From contig JADJYG010000003.1 of NCBI GenBank assembly GCA_016719895.1, positions 349,624 to 413,623 on the forward strand: a stretch of 64,000 nucleotides of DNA, in the 5' to 3' direction. Under the pieces are notes generated by a model. The model had not been told where the DNA came from. It saw only the letters and a list, made by a program, of their open reading frames with translations, and made no database searches. Source of the DNA: Saprospirales bacterium (lineage in GTDB: Bacteria > Bacteroidota > Bacteroidia > Chitinophagales > Saprospiraceae). Below, piece after piece: positions 54,112 to 61,847 of the stretch (within the stretch, counting starts at the first letter, position 1; each line of letters opens with the position of its first letter). A program made the position numbers and the translations under genes.

Positions 54112-55403
54112 TGGACACACTAAAAACCTCCGCCGCCGAATTGGGCTTGCGCAAAAACTGGCGGCAATTCACCTTGCTAGTGGTGGTCAATGCCTTTGTA
54201 GGCGGCATGGTCGGTATGGAGCGCTCCATCTTGCCCCGGCTGGCCGAAGTGGAATTTGGCATAGCCGCTAAAACAGCTATATTATCGTTTATCATTGCTT
54301 TCGGGATTTCCAAAGCCCTGGCCAATTTGTCTACGGGTATTTTGGCTAGCCGGCTCGGCCGCAAAAACCTGTTGTTGCTGGGTTGGGTATTGGGGTTGCC
54401 GGCGCCTTTTTTGCTGATGTACGCCCCATCGTGGGGCTGGATCGTGGCCGCCAACCTGCTCCTGGGCGTACACCAGGGCTTTTCCTGGTCGGCCACAGTG
54501 GTCATGAAGATCGACCTGGCCGGCGAGCGCGACCGGGGCCTGGCGATGGGCCTGAACGAATTCGCGGGGTATCTTGCCGTAGCGGCGGCCGCCTTCGTCA
54601 GTGCGTGGCTTGCCAGCGCTTATGGGCTCCGGCCTTATCCATTCTACCTGGGTGTGGGGCTTTCCGTGGCAGGAATTTTATCTACGCTGTTTCTGCTGCA
54701 CGACACGCACGCGCACGTGGCGGCAGAAGCCGTGCAAAGCAAGGTCCGGCGGCTCCGCCATATTTTTATGGACACCAGCTGGCGAAATCGAAATCTCGGC
54801 TCCGTCACCATGACCGGTCTGGTCAACAATCTGAACGACGGTATGGTGTGGGGATTGCTACCCGTTTTTCTCACGCAAAAAGGGATGACATTAGCGGAAA
54901 CGGGCATCCTGGCAGCCGTTTATCCTGCAGTTTGGGGCCTGGGGCAGTTGTTCTCCGGCCGCTTGTCCGATTTTATTTGCAAAAAAGACCTGCTGCTGTG
55001 GGGGATGCTATTGCAAGGCATAACTTTGATTGCACTAGCCTTTACAGGCCATTTTTGGGCCTTTGCCACCTTACTGGCTTTGCTCGGTTGGGGCACCGCA
55101 ATGGTTTATCCAACCTTCCTGGCTTCAGTTGCGGAAAACACGCATCCCTTCGACCGGGCCAAAAGCTTGGGGGTGTTTCGCTTTTGGCGCGACATGGGCT
55201 ATGCCATCGGCGCGCTGCTGACGGGGGTACTGGCTGACGCCTTTGGGGTTTCGGTAAGTATCATAGCAGTTGGTGGGTTGACGCTTGCGGCTGGTCTTGG
55301 CGCAAATTACCGGATGCACTGCCGTACAGGCAATCCGACGTTTTGGGCATGGGCGCGCCAAAAGTGGGTCATCCAGAAGCATCCGGAAATAAGTGAAACA
55401 TAA
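54111..55403 (+). CDS. MFS transporter
   Basis: A 430-residue major facilitator with 12 hydrophobic segments; the signature between helices 2 and 3 is ASRLGRKNLLLLG and the mirrored one is SGRLSDFICKKDLLLWG. This MFS type is repeatedly found beside ArsR-rhodanese regulators, suggesting export of a metal, metalloid or sulfur compound. It is translationally coupled to the regulator and followed after 15 bases by a membrane protein gene. Confidence 0.88.
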   Translation: MDTLKTSAAELGLRKNWRQFTLLVVVNAFVGGMVGMERSILPRLAEVEFGIAAKTAILSFIIAFGISKALANLSTGILASRLGRKNLLLLGWVLGLPAPFLLMYAPSWGWIVAANLLLGVHQGFSWSATVVMKIDLAGERDRGLAMGLNEFAGYLAVAAAAFVSAWLASAYGLRPYPFYLGVGLSVAGILSTLFLLHDTHAHVAAEAVQSKVRRLRHIFMDTSWRNRNLGSVTMTGLVNNLNDGMVWGLLPVFLTQKGMTLAETGILAAVYPAVWGLGQLFSGRLSDFICKKDLLLWGMLLQGITLIALAFTGHFWAFATLLALLGWGTAMVYPTFLASVAENTHPFDRAKSLGVFRFWRDMGYAIGALLTGVLADAFGVSVSIIAVGGLTLAAGLGANYRMHCRTGNPTFWAWARQKWVIQKHPEISET

Positions 55404-55418
55404 ACAAACCATCTATAA

Positions 55419-56099
55419 ATGAAACAACCAATTTTCAATCTTCGCTTTACAGGTATCCTCCTGATCATGGGCGCCGTCATGGTCAACCTCGGATTTGGGC
55501 ATCGCCCTGTGCAGTTACAGGATGCTTTCGATCTCCCGGCTTTCCTCGAAGCCCATGAGCACCAGGATTTTTGGATATGGTCGTTCCGGATACTTGTTTT
55601 CGGCCTGTTCATTCAGATCATGGGCCTGGCTGCTTTGAAAACACTTTTCCGGCAATCGGAAGCAGATACGGTTATAAGTCCCGGCATTCTGGTGTGCACA
55701 TTTGCCTTATTGGTCTCCGCAATTTGCGAAGCGTATTACATGCACATGGGGGCATGGGGCGGCTGGAAAGTTTCCACGCTCGAAACATCGCTTCAAAACC
55801 CGTTTTTGCAAACGCTGGAAGTCACCAGGGAATGGGTTATTTGCCTGACGAGAACAGGCTATATGTTTTTCTGCTTAGGTCTGACTGCCGTGGGTTGGGG
55901 GCTGCTCCGCGATACCTTATTTCCCAAGTGGCTGGGCATATATGCGCTGGCACTGGGGATTGGCGGCATCACTATCATGATGATCTTTGATTCCCGCACC
56001 GACCTTTACGTGCCCGTGCGTTGGGGGTTTTCAATCTTTTTCCTGCTGACCGGATTTTTATTGTTGAAAACAGGTAAACAGAAAGAAGACGGCAAATAA
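55419..56099 (+). CDS. Six-helix membrane protein, function unknown
   Basis: A 226-residue protein with about six hydrophobic segments and a conserved-looking loop ICEAYYMHMGAWGGWKV. It may belong to the DUF4386-type or a similar uncharacterised family, but I cannot assign it securely. The 15-base gap to the MFS gene makes it likely the third gene of the ArsR-controlled operon. Confidence 0.65.
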   Translation: MKQPIFNLRFTGILLIMGAVMVNLGFGHRPVQLQDAFDLPAFLEAHEHQDFWIWSFRILVFGLFIQIMGLAALKTLFRQSEADTVISPGILVCTFALLVSAICEAYYMHMGAWGGWKVSTLETSLQNPFLQTLEVTREWVICLTRTGYMFFCLGLTAVGWGLLRDTLFPKWLGIYALALGIGGITIMMIFDSRTDLYVPVRWGFSIFFLLTGFLLLKTGKQKEDGK

Positions 56100-56145
56100 T
56101 CGCATGATATCCGTGAAATAATCTGTTAAAGGATATAGTAAATTT

Positions 56146-56763
56146 ATGAGTAAGATTCATTGGGAAAGTATTTATAAAAGTAAAGCCGAATCTGAATACA
56201 GCTGGTTTCAGCCCTACCCGCGTACCAGCATCGAATTTATCGAATATTTTAAATTGCCGAAAAACGCCCGGATCATTGATATCGGCGGCGGCGACAGCCA
56301 CCTGGCGGATGCTTTGCTCCAACTTGGCTACACAGACATTACGGTCTTGGATATCTCCGAAAAAGCGATAGAAAAGGCAAAACAACGCCTCGGCGCCCGG
56401 GCCCGACAAGTCAAGTGGACAGTCTGCGATATCGCGGAATTCGGCCCGGCTGACGGTCAATACGACTTTTGGCACGACCGCGCAGCCTTCCATTTCCTGA
56501 CGACCGGGCCGCTTATCCAACAGTACGCCGATATTGCCCAGCGGGCCGTTCGCCCCGGCGGATACCTGGTGCTCGGCACTTTTTCCACCAAGGGCCCCCA
56601 AAAGTGCAGCGGCCTGGAAGTCCGGCAATACTCCCGTGCGGCAATGCGTGCTGTATTCGGACCATTTTTCCGTCGACTTAAATGCCAGGAAGAAGCGCAT
56701 ACAACGCCGGCAAAGTCGATTCAGCATTTCTTGTATTGTGGTTTCCAACGGCAATCAGGATGA
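56146..56763 (+). CDS. Class I SAM-dependent methyltransferase
   Basis: A 205-residue protein starting MSKIHWESIYKSKAESEYSWFQPYPRTS, typical of small methyltransferases that accompany metal/thiopurine-type resistance genes. Motif I is IIDIGGGDSHLADALL, motif II region YDFWHDRAAFHFL, motif III AVRPGGYLVLGTF. The acceptor is unknown. A fragment of a paralogue is at 46055, beside the metal efflux operon, so this family was duplicated here and one copy lost. Confidence 0.85.
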   Translation: MSKIHWESIYKSKAESEYSWFQPYPRTSIEFIEYFKLPKNARIIDIGGGDSHLADALLQLGYTDITVLDISEKAIEKAKQRLGARARQVKWTVCDIAEFGPADGQYDFWHDRAAFHFLTTGPLIQQYADIAQRAVRPGGYLVLGTFSTKGPQKCSGLEVRQYSRAAMRAVFGPFFRRLKCQEEAHTTPAKSIQHFLYCGFQRQSG

Positions 56764-56953
56764 ATCGAATGTTCGCATCTGGTAAAATTGTTAAAGTCCT
56801 GAAACCTTAACTAAACAGCCTGCGCTGCCAGGAAATAGCGGACTTAACTTTGCGTTAACACTAAAAAGGCCGCCTTTGCAGTTTCATTGGTATGGTATCT
56901 GCGTATTAAGGATACAATGCCCGAAAGGGTGTTCTCAAACAAAATTGCTAAAA

Positions 56954-57343
56954 ATGAAAAAATTGCTTTTTCTGCTGTTATTTGCTCCCCTTGCTCTTTT
57001 TGCAGACCAGGGCAATCCCAGCCTGGAAGCCATTGCAAAAGCCCTGAGCAGCGGCGACGTCGAGGCGTTATCGCAATATTTCGCCGACAATGTGGAGGTG
57101 TCTATCCTGGATAAGGAGCAACTTTATCCGAAAGCCAAAGCCAAAGAGGTTGTTCGCGCGTTTTTCGACGCCAACAAACCGAAGTCCTTCAGCCAGGTGC
57201 ACCAGGGCACCAGCCGGGAAAATAGCGACCAATATTGCATAGGCAATATGTCGGCTTCCACCGGTTCGTACCGGGTTTATATCTACCTGAAAATGAGCGG
57301 CAACAGCGCCACCATTCAGGAGATCCGGTTTGACAAGGGATAA
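56954..57343 (+). CDS. DUF4783 (NTF2-like) secreted protein
   Basis: A 129-residue protein with signal peptide MKKLLFLLLFAPLALFA and an NTF2-like DUF4783 domain (IAKALSSGDVEALSQYFADNVEVSILDKEQLYPKAKAKEVVRAFFDANKPKSF, then HQGTSRENSDQYCIGNM). The family is common in Bacteroidota and of unknown role. ATG 56954 opens the signal peptide. A strong terminator follows 43 bases after the stop. Confidence 0.85.
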   Translation: MKKLLFLLLFAPLALFADQGNPSLEAIAKALSSGDVEALSQYFADNVEVSILDKEQLYPKAKAKEVVRAFFDANKPKSFSQVHQGTSRENSDQYCIGNMSASTGSYRVYIYLKMSGNSATIQEIRFDKG

Positions 57344-57385
57344 ACGCCGCCTGAACGATATCCATTCCTGAACAAATAATTTTGC

Positions 57386-57420
57386 AACGGCCCGGGCAAT
57401 ATTGTCCCGGGCCGTTTTTT
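57386..57420 (+). terminator. Rho-independent terminator after the DUF4783 gene
   Basis: AACGGCCCGGG (57386-57396) pairs perfectly with CCCGGGCCGTT (57406-57416), nine-base loop, followed by a run of T. Confidence 0.85.
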
Positions 57421-57494
57421 ATTATTTATTGCAACCGGAGGGGGGCGACGGCAAAAAAGCCCCCGTCGCAGCAAATCTATTTTTAAAATGTATT

Positions 57495-57502
57495 TATTTT
57501 TG
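57495..57502 (+). promoter_or_regulatory. Possible -7 element for the THX gene
   Basis: TATTTTTG at 57495-57502 fits TAnnTTTG; the -33 box is not clear. It would leave a leader of about 50 bases. Confidence 0.4.
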
Positions 57503-57556
57503 CGCCTCCGATAGTCAATCACCTATTTTTTAACAACATACAACAACACCGAACAA

Positions 57557-57670
57557 ATGGGTAAAGGAGATTTTAAATCGAAGCGCGGTAAAATCCGGCG
57601 CGGCTCGCATGGCAACAACCGCCCCAAACCGTCCAAACTGCGCGCCGCCAAAAAAGCGCAAAAAGCCTGA
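57557..57670 (+). CDS. 30S ribosomal protein THX
   Basis: A 37-residue, very basic protein MGKGDFKSKRGKIRRGSHGN... ending KKAQKA. The MGKGD.K.KRGKI.RGS.G..RPK pattern is the signature of the small ribosomal protein THX of Bacteroidota and Thermus, which sits in the head of the 30S subunit. It is too short for most ORF filters. The next gene starts 7 bases after its stop. Confidence 0.85.
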   Translation: MGKGDFKSKRGKIRRGSHGNNRPKPSKLRAAKKAQKA

Positions 57671-57677
57671 TATCGCC

Positions 57678-58098
57678 ATGTACAAACTCGCTTGTTGGTT
57701 GTTGTTGACCGCCATGGCCGCCATGCTCCAGGCGCAATCGCCGGCCGGCACCTGGAAGACCATTGACGACGACACCGGCGAGGCGAAAAGCCATGTGCAG
57801 CTATATATCCAGGATGGCCAGCTGTTTGGCAAAGTGGTCAAATTGCTCAAATCCTCCCCTGACCGGAAATGCGACAAGTGCCCCGGCGAACGCCGGAACC
57901 AACCGGTGCTGCAAATGGTTATCCTGGAAAACATACAGCCCAAGGGGGTACTGGCAATCGGGCCGTATCCTCGATCCGGAAAAAGGCAAATGGTATACCT
58001 GCAAGCTTTGGCTGAAAGAAGGCGATCCGAATGTATTGGTTGTTCGCGGATACCTGGGCCCTTTTTACCGGACGCAGTACTGGTACAGGGTGAATTGA
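57678..58098 (+). pseudogene. DUF2147 protein split by a homopolymer frameshift
   Basis: From ATG 57678: signal peptide MYKLACWLLLTAMAAMLQAQ and the DUF2147 N-terminal half (GTWKTIDDDTGEAKSHVQLYIQDGQLFGKVVKLL...CDKCPGERRNQPVLQMVIL). At the run of five G (57944-57948) the frame changes; the C-terminal half continues in another frame as GYWQSGRILDPEKGKWYTCKLWL...RGYLGPFYRTQYWYRVN, ending at 58098. With four G the protein would be whole (about 140 residues). Function of DUF2147 is unknown. It may be an intact gene with a sequence error. Confidence 0.75.
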
Positions 58099-58130
58099 GC
58101 GCTCGTACCGCAAAAAAATATTCTACAGGG

Positions 58131-58161
58131 TTGCACGGTAAAAATAGTCGGTCTATCTTTG
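58131..58161 (+). promoter_or_regulatory. Promoter of tRNA-Gln
   Basis: TTG (58131-58133), 20-base spacer, TATCTTTG (58154-58161), 26 bases before the tRNA. Confidence 0.6.
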
Positions 58162-58187
58162 CCCCGCTTTAGAAAAACCACCTGTTT

Positions 58188-58258
58188 TGGCCCGTGGTGT
58201 AACGGTAGCACAGCAGATTTTGGTTCTGTTTGTCAGGGTTCAAATCCTTGCGGGCCAA
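58188..58258 (+). tRNA. tRNA-Gln (TTG)
   Basis: A 71-nt cloverleaf: acceptor TGGCCCG with CGGGCCA, short D stem GTG/CAC, anticodon stem GCAGA/TCTGT with loop TTTTGGT (anticodon TTG), T stem CAGGG/CCTTG with TTCAAAT loop, discriminator A. CCA is not encoded. The adjacent element with an integrase suggests this tRNA is its attachment site. Confidence 0.93.
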
Positions 58259-58272
58259 CAAATAATAAAAAT

Positions 58273-58308
58273 AACCCGTTGTAAGCGAAAAACTTACAAC
58301 GGGTTTTT
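58273..58308 (+). terminator. Rho-independent terminator after tRNA-Gln
   Basis: AACCCGTTGTAAG (58273-58285) pairs perfectly with CTTACAACGGGTT (58293-58305), seven-base loop, then T run. Confidence 0.85.
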
Positions 58309-58349
58309 GTTTTTGGGGTACGGCTCGGGGTACAGTTTTGAGGTTGATT

Positions 58350-59024
58350 TTACAATTCGGAATCAGATTTTGTACTGATTGTGAAGTAGGTGTACTCATC
58401 AGCCCCTTTGTACCATTTATACTGGATTCTCTGGAACCGCATGTCTTTAAACGCCAATTGCAATTCGTTTTGAAAGACCTCAATATTTCTGTTGGCAGCA
58501 AAGGTTCCTCCAATAAACTCAATCTTGGTATTACCAGTGCCAAAGACTCTCACATCAATATCCTCGCGCCAAAGTTTTTCCCCAGCCTCTTTTCCCCATG
58601 CCTTTCTAAGTAGGGGAAATGCAGTTCTTTGAATACTTGACAATTCCGATCTCCATTTAGCAGCTCTTTCCACTAATGTTGAGTCATTCGAGTTTAGAGC
58701 GACATTAACCATTTCTGCAAATTCTTGCAGTTGTCCAACTCCGTTCATTGGAGTGTATTCGCCGTTTAGGTACTTACCTAAAACGAAACCGCCTAAACTC
58801 TCTTCAAAATTATTCCACTTAGCCTTTTCTAATGAGTCTTTGTTAATGATCGTGACGTTAGCCGATTCTTGAATCGAGGAATCATTGCCGTTTGAATAGG
58901 AGGTTGGTTGGCTACAATTACAGGAATTTCTAAAAAGGTAGCCTATACCTATGACCATTGCAGCAAAAAAAATGAGACACCCTTTATTCTTGAAAAGGTT
59001 GTTTGGGTTTTGAATTGTTTCCAT
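58350..59024 (-). CDS. Membrane-anchored protein of unknown function
   Basis: A 224-residue protein with one N-terminal membrane segment (CLIFFAAMVIGIGYLF, about 16-31), a Cys pair (CNC) just after it, a low-complexity linker and a soluble domain with WREDIDVRVFGTGNTKIEFIGG. I do not recognise the family. It is the last gene of the island before tRNA-Gln and is AT-richer than the chromosome, consistent with cargo. Confidence 0.6.
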   Translation of the reverse strand: METIQNPNNLFKNKGCLIFFAAMVIGIGYLFRNSCNCSQPTSYSNGNDSSIQESANVTIINKDSLEKAKWNNFEESLGGFVLGKYLNGEYTPMNGVGQLQEFAEMVNVALNSNDSTLVERAAKWRSELSSIQRTAFPLLRKAWGKEAGEKLWREDIDVRVFGTGNTKIEFIGGTFAANRNIEVFQNELQLAFKDMRFQRIQYKWYKGADEYTYFTISTKSDSEL

Positions 59025-59089
59025 TTTTTTAAGATTTAGTTCAATATGAAAAAAGAAGCTAAAGTTATCTTTAAATTCGCTTTTCTAAA

Positions 59090-59574
59090 ATGAAAATGAA
59101 AATGAAAAAATCCAAAGGGAACAAGTTAAATAAACTTACCAGAGAAGAAATTGAGAATGGACTTGAATTTCAATCCAAATTTGGTTGGACATTTTATTCC
59201 GAAAGGGAATTGTTAGAAAATGCTGTTACCCAGCAAGTGAATTTTGTTGTGGCGGCATACGCAACATTTATAGCAGCAGCAAGGTTCAAGTAGGATGCGA
59301 GGTTGAACGAATGTATGTTTTGGGTGCTGGAACCTTATTGCAGTTGATCTTATTATTTGCAATTTACCGGGTTTATAAAAGGTGGGACTTAGTAATTCGA
59401 ATCCTTTATCACGTAGATGAAAAACACGTTTTACCCATGCTCAATAAAGAGACAGAGTATTTTAACTGGCTCGCCAAAAAGAAAACCCTCCATATTCGGG
59501 CGCTATGGATTCCGATATTCTGTGTCATTACAACCAGCATTGGATTCTCTTACTACTTATTTAGGGTTATTTGA
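59090..59574 (+). pseudogene. Membrane protein in two frames
   Basis: Frame one from ATG 59090 gives MKMKMKKSKGNKLNKLTREEIENGLEFQSKFGWTFYSERELLENAVTQQ-type N-terminus plus a membrane helix (VNFVVAAYATFIAAA) and stops at 59293. The overlapping next frame gives two further helices (AGTLLQLILLFAIYRVY and ALWIPIFCVITTSIGFSYYLF) to 59574. One indel near 59280 would join them into a protein of about 160 residues. Function unknown. It is the only plus-strand protein gene of the island. Confidence 0.5.
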
Positions 59575-59721
59575 AATTTGTTTCATCCGCACCTTTCCCC
59601 CCGTCCGTTTCTCCCATGCCTCAACCCGGCAAGTATCGGAGCAATAGCGGGCGTTCCAATGTTTCTTTTCGAACGGTTGGCCGCAATGCTGGCACGTTTT
59701 GGTTTTGTCTTTAACGTTCAC
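59557..59721 (-). CDS. Small zinc-finger protein
   Basis: A 54-residue protein read from GTG 59721: CQHCGQPFEKKHWNARYCSDTC gives a CxxC...CxxxC treble-clef-like zinc site, then a basic tail. Such short proteins are frequent in Bacteroidota phages and integrated elements. The start codon lies inside a 14-base direct repeat (CAACGGTGAACGTT twice on this strand). It is encoded downstream of the terminase small subunit gene on the same strand. Confidence 0.6.
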   Translation of the reverse strand: MNVKDKTKTCQHCGQPFEKKHWNARYCSDTCRVEAWEKRTGGKVRMKQISNNPK

Positions 59722-59874
59722 CGTTGAACGTTCACCGTTGGCGGCTGTCCACTTTGCGCCGGATTATGCAATGGATAAACTCGAAGGGGTTTTGGAGTTT
59801 GAAAAAGGGGGAGCATACCTACCAAATTTTACATTCAAGTGGTGAGGTAACATTTTTAAAAAACGCCGTTTGCC

Positions 59875-60288
59875 CTATTGGTACCAACTCGTTTCTTTTT
59901 CGTCCAAATCTGTAAAGGCCTTGTACCCTTTTAACTTATGCCGTGACGCCGGGGAAAGGCCCAGCCGATCCGAAAGTGATAGCATATTTTTAAAGGCGGT
60001 TTCAGCCAATTTCCGGTAATGGTTCGGGGCAGTAACCTTGTTATGGAGTTCCACGACTAGGGGTTCTTTTTCCGTTTCCAGGGTGCAGCGGATATAGGTT
60101 GATGCCTCATTTGCAAATTGTGCCAGCGCGTGAATGTCGGATGCCTTTAACATCACCAGGGCAATGAGTTTCTCCCCCTCATCGGAGTAAATCCGGGCCG
60201 CCATTTCGGACAACTCGAAAGGCGGGGGCGGTAACGTTTTGAGCAAATTCCCAAACGGCGAAGGGGTATCTTTTTTCTTTTGTGCCAT
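59875..60288 (-). CDS. P27-type phage terminase small subunit
   Basis: A 137-residue protein with the P27-family pattern: LPPPPFELSEMAARIYSDEGEKLIALVMLKASDIHALAQFANEASTYIRC, and a C-terminal KNMLSLSDRLGLSPASRHKL, the usual SLGLSPxSR end. Terminase small subunits recognise packaging sites and load the large subunit. No large subunit, portal or capsid gene is present in the window, so it would have to act with another phage's terminase or is a remnant. It ends close to the zinc-finger gene. Confidence 0.75.
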   Translation of the reverse strand: MAQKKKDTPSPFGNLLKTLPPPPFELSEMAARIYSDEGEKLIALVMLKASDIHALAQFANEASTYIRCTLETEKEPLVVELHNKVTAPNHYRKLAETAFKNMLSLSDRLGLSPASRHKLKGYKAFTDLDEKETSWYQ

Positions 60289-60569
60289 ATCACTTTAGTT
60301 AGAGTTACAATTTATCGGACGGTTTCAGGGAAAAGGAATACCCCCTTAGCAAAACTTAAAAAATCTCATTATTGCCTGTATGTGCGTGTGGCTAGGACGG
60401 CGATGTACCGAACTTTCTTTTTAAGGATTGCAAGTACCCCTACCCCTTACCCCTCCTTACACGACTTGTTCCTACCCTTCGCCGCTCGTTCCCCCCTTAC
60501 TATCCCCTTTTATTATTGTTCCATTTTTGTCAACGCAAACCATTGAAAACCAATGTTTACAAAAATACG
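60289..60569. other. Pyrimidine-rich intergenic region in the island
   Basis: No gene is visible. On the plus strand 60430-60508 is dominated by runs of four to six C separated by short TA/TT steps, so the minus strand holds repeated GGGG runs able to form a G-quadruplex. It lies between the terminase small subunit and the two-HTH gene, a place where a packaging or replication site could sit. Confidence 0.45.
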
Positions 60570-60914
60570 TTATTCAAGGCGTGGCCGCCGTTTGTAGTTT
60601 AGATTGGTTTGTACCTCATCGGTTTGGCGAAGGAACCATTCACCGCCTCTTTTGAAAATCCGGCCTTTCATTTCGGGGAATCCTTTGAGGTATGTCCGGG
60701 GGGTGTCAATGTTTAGCGGTTCGGGTTTCTTTTTTTTGGTTAACATGAACCCCGCCCGGGTTGCTGCCTTGCGATACCGGCATACAGTTGAGCGAGGAAC
60801 GCCGTATTGCCGTTCAATCAATGACAAGGCAACCGGAAAGAATTTAGGGAGGTTGGCGGGCCGTTTGGGTTGAATTGGCACCCTTTTTCTTTGCCTCCCA
60901 AACGTTCCCGCCAA
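60570..60914 (-). CDS. C-terminal part of a two-HTH protein (second frame)
   Basis: Open from 60914 down to 60570; the meaningful part is from RVPIQPKRPANLPKFFPVALSLIERQYGVPRSTVCRYRKAATRAGF, a winged or simple helix-turn-helix, followed by a Lys-rich linker and a basic C-terminus. It is in the -1 frame of the preceding gene and overlaps it by 97 bases. In related Bacteroidota element proteins both HTH parts are in one chain (recalled, not checked), so this is probably the second half of that protein rather than an independent gene. Confidence 0.5.
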   Translation of the reverse strand: MAGTFGRQRKRVPIQPKRPANLPKFFPVALSLIERQYGVPRSTVCRYRKAATRAGFMLTKKKKPEPLNIDTPRTYLKGFPEMKGRIFKRGGEWFLRQTDEVQTNLNYKRRPRLE

Positions 60915-61321
60915 TACCTCACCTTTTGCGCCCGAACGAAAGAGCCGAACGCACAGGCCGTTGTGAATGCCTCAACATCGGGCATTCTGTCAATGTCGAA
61001 CCAGACGGCTAACCGGCCCGGCAACTTTTCAACAATCCGCAAAGTATCAAACCCCCGGATGTGCGTTAAGTCATTGTTAGAATTGTACCCTAACCAATTT
61101 TTTTGCCTCAACCGATTAACAGCCCGTTCAACGGTACGGCTCGAGGTGTTGAGATGAACGGCAAGGCGGGCAATAATAGCCGGGGTTAGTTGCACATGGC
61201 CATTTGTCCAATGTTTCAATAGTAGCCAAACCTGAAATTCCCGAAAGGATCGTTCCTCAAACACACGCAATGCCAGCCCAAAAGGAACGAGGTAATATTT
61301 CCGTATCCTGTTTTTTTTCAT
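60818..61321 (-). CDS. Winged-helix replication/regulatory-type protein, N-terminal part
   Basis: From ATG 61321, 167 residues: MKKNRIRKYYLVPFGLALRVFEERSFREFQVWLLLKHWTNG, then a winged helix (LTPAIIARLAVHLNTSSRTVERAVNRLRQKNWLGY) and a beta segment (VWFDIDRMPDVEAFTTACAFGSFVRAQKVRYWRERLGG). The last 20 residues (after KEKG) look like out-of-frame read-through; the adjacent frame continues with a second HTH. The break lies in the A-rich GGCAAAGAAAAAGGG stretch near 60893. A DNA-binding role in replication or control of the island is likely. Confidence 0.55.
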   Translation of the reverse strand: MKKNRIRKYYLVPFGLALRVFEERSFREFQVWLLLKHWTNGHVQLTPAIIARLAVHLNTSSRTVERAVNRLRQKNWLGYNSNNDLTHIRGFDTLRIVEKLPGRLAVWFDIDRMPDVEAFTTACAFGSFVRAQKVRYWRERLGGKEKGCQFNPNGPPTSLNSFRLPCH

Positions 61322-61324
61322 CTC

Positions 61325-61355
61325 TTTGAAATTCAATTAGTTTGGCGTACTTTTG
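61325..61355 (+). promoter_or_regulatory. Consensus promoter of an island small RNA
   Basis: TTTG (61325-61328), 19-base spacer, TACTTTTG (61348-61355): a perfect match in both boxes and spacing, diverging from the winged-helix gene. Confidence 0.75.
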
Positions 61356-61360
61356 TACAC

Positions 61361-61426
61361 AGAAAAGGCACACGCCTTGACGTTCTCACCGACAACGCCG
61401 CCGCCGGGTAATCGCGGGGCGTTTTT
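61361..61426 (+). ncRNA. Short structured RNA of the island
   Basis: Predicted transcript of about 66 nt with no open frame. Hairpin AAGGC-ACAC-GCCTT (61365-61378) is followed by a terminator: AACGCC (61394-61399) with GGCGTT (61418-61423) and CCGC (61401-61404) with GCGG (61414-61417), nine-base loop, then T run. It runs antisense towards the 3' end of the 138-residue gene at 61426 and ends at that gene's stop. Function unknown; a regulator of the island is possible. Confidence 0.6.
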
Positions 61427-61842
61427 CATTTAACTACCTTCCGCCAATAGTCAGCAATGAACCATTCCCGCCGGTTCGGGTAGATTTTATAGCCGTTGAA
61501 AAAGTGAACAACTAACCGCCGGTTGGCCTCCGAAAAGGCGAAAAGGCAGAAACTGTTTTTCTTTTTTCCGTTAAGGAACTCGTAATAATCTCCAAAGTAC
61601 AGACCCGGGAATTGGGTAGCCAGGAGACCAGTAAAAAACAGATATTTTCCGCCTTTTATCCTGCTGTGAATGACAAATTCGGAGTTGATTTTATCGGGCC
61701 GCCGGGTTTCTTCAACCTTTAGTTCTGACGGTATTTTAGTGAATCCAATGGGGCAATGTGTTTGCACATACCAGCCCGTTTCAGGGTTCAGTTCGAAATG
61801 GCATACCCGAACATCGGGCGTACCTTTGCCTTGCATTCTCAT
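61426..61842 (-). CDS. Hypothetical island protein
   Basis: A 138-residue basic, aromatic-rich protein (GLYFGDYYEFLNGKKKNSFCLFAFSEANRRLVVHFFNGYKIYPNRREWFIADYW). No signal peptide or membrane helix. I do not recognise the family. It starts just after the excisionase-like gene on the same strand (5-base gap), so they are cotranscribed. Start codon could also be two codons later at 61836. Confidence 0.6.
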   Translation of the reverse strand: MRMQGKGTPDVRVCHFELNPETGWYVQTHCPIGFTKIPSELKVEETRRPDKINSEFVIHSRIKGGKYLFFTGLLATQFPGLYFGDYYEFLNGKKKNSFCLFAFSEANRRLVVHFFNGYKIYPNRREWFIADYWRKVVK

Positions 61843-61847
61843 AAACT

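Noticed and set aside
60818..60914. Programmed -1 frameshifting in the two-HTH gene
   Set aside because: The A-rich stretch is not a canonical X-XXY-YYZ heptamer in the zero frame and no stimulatory structure stands out; indel or error is simpler.
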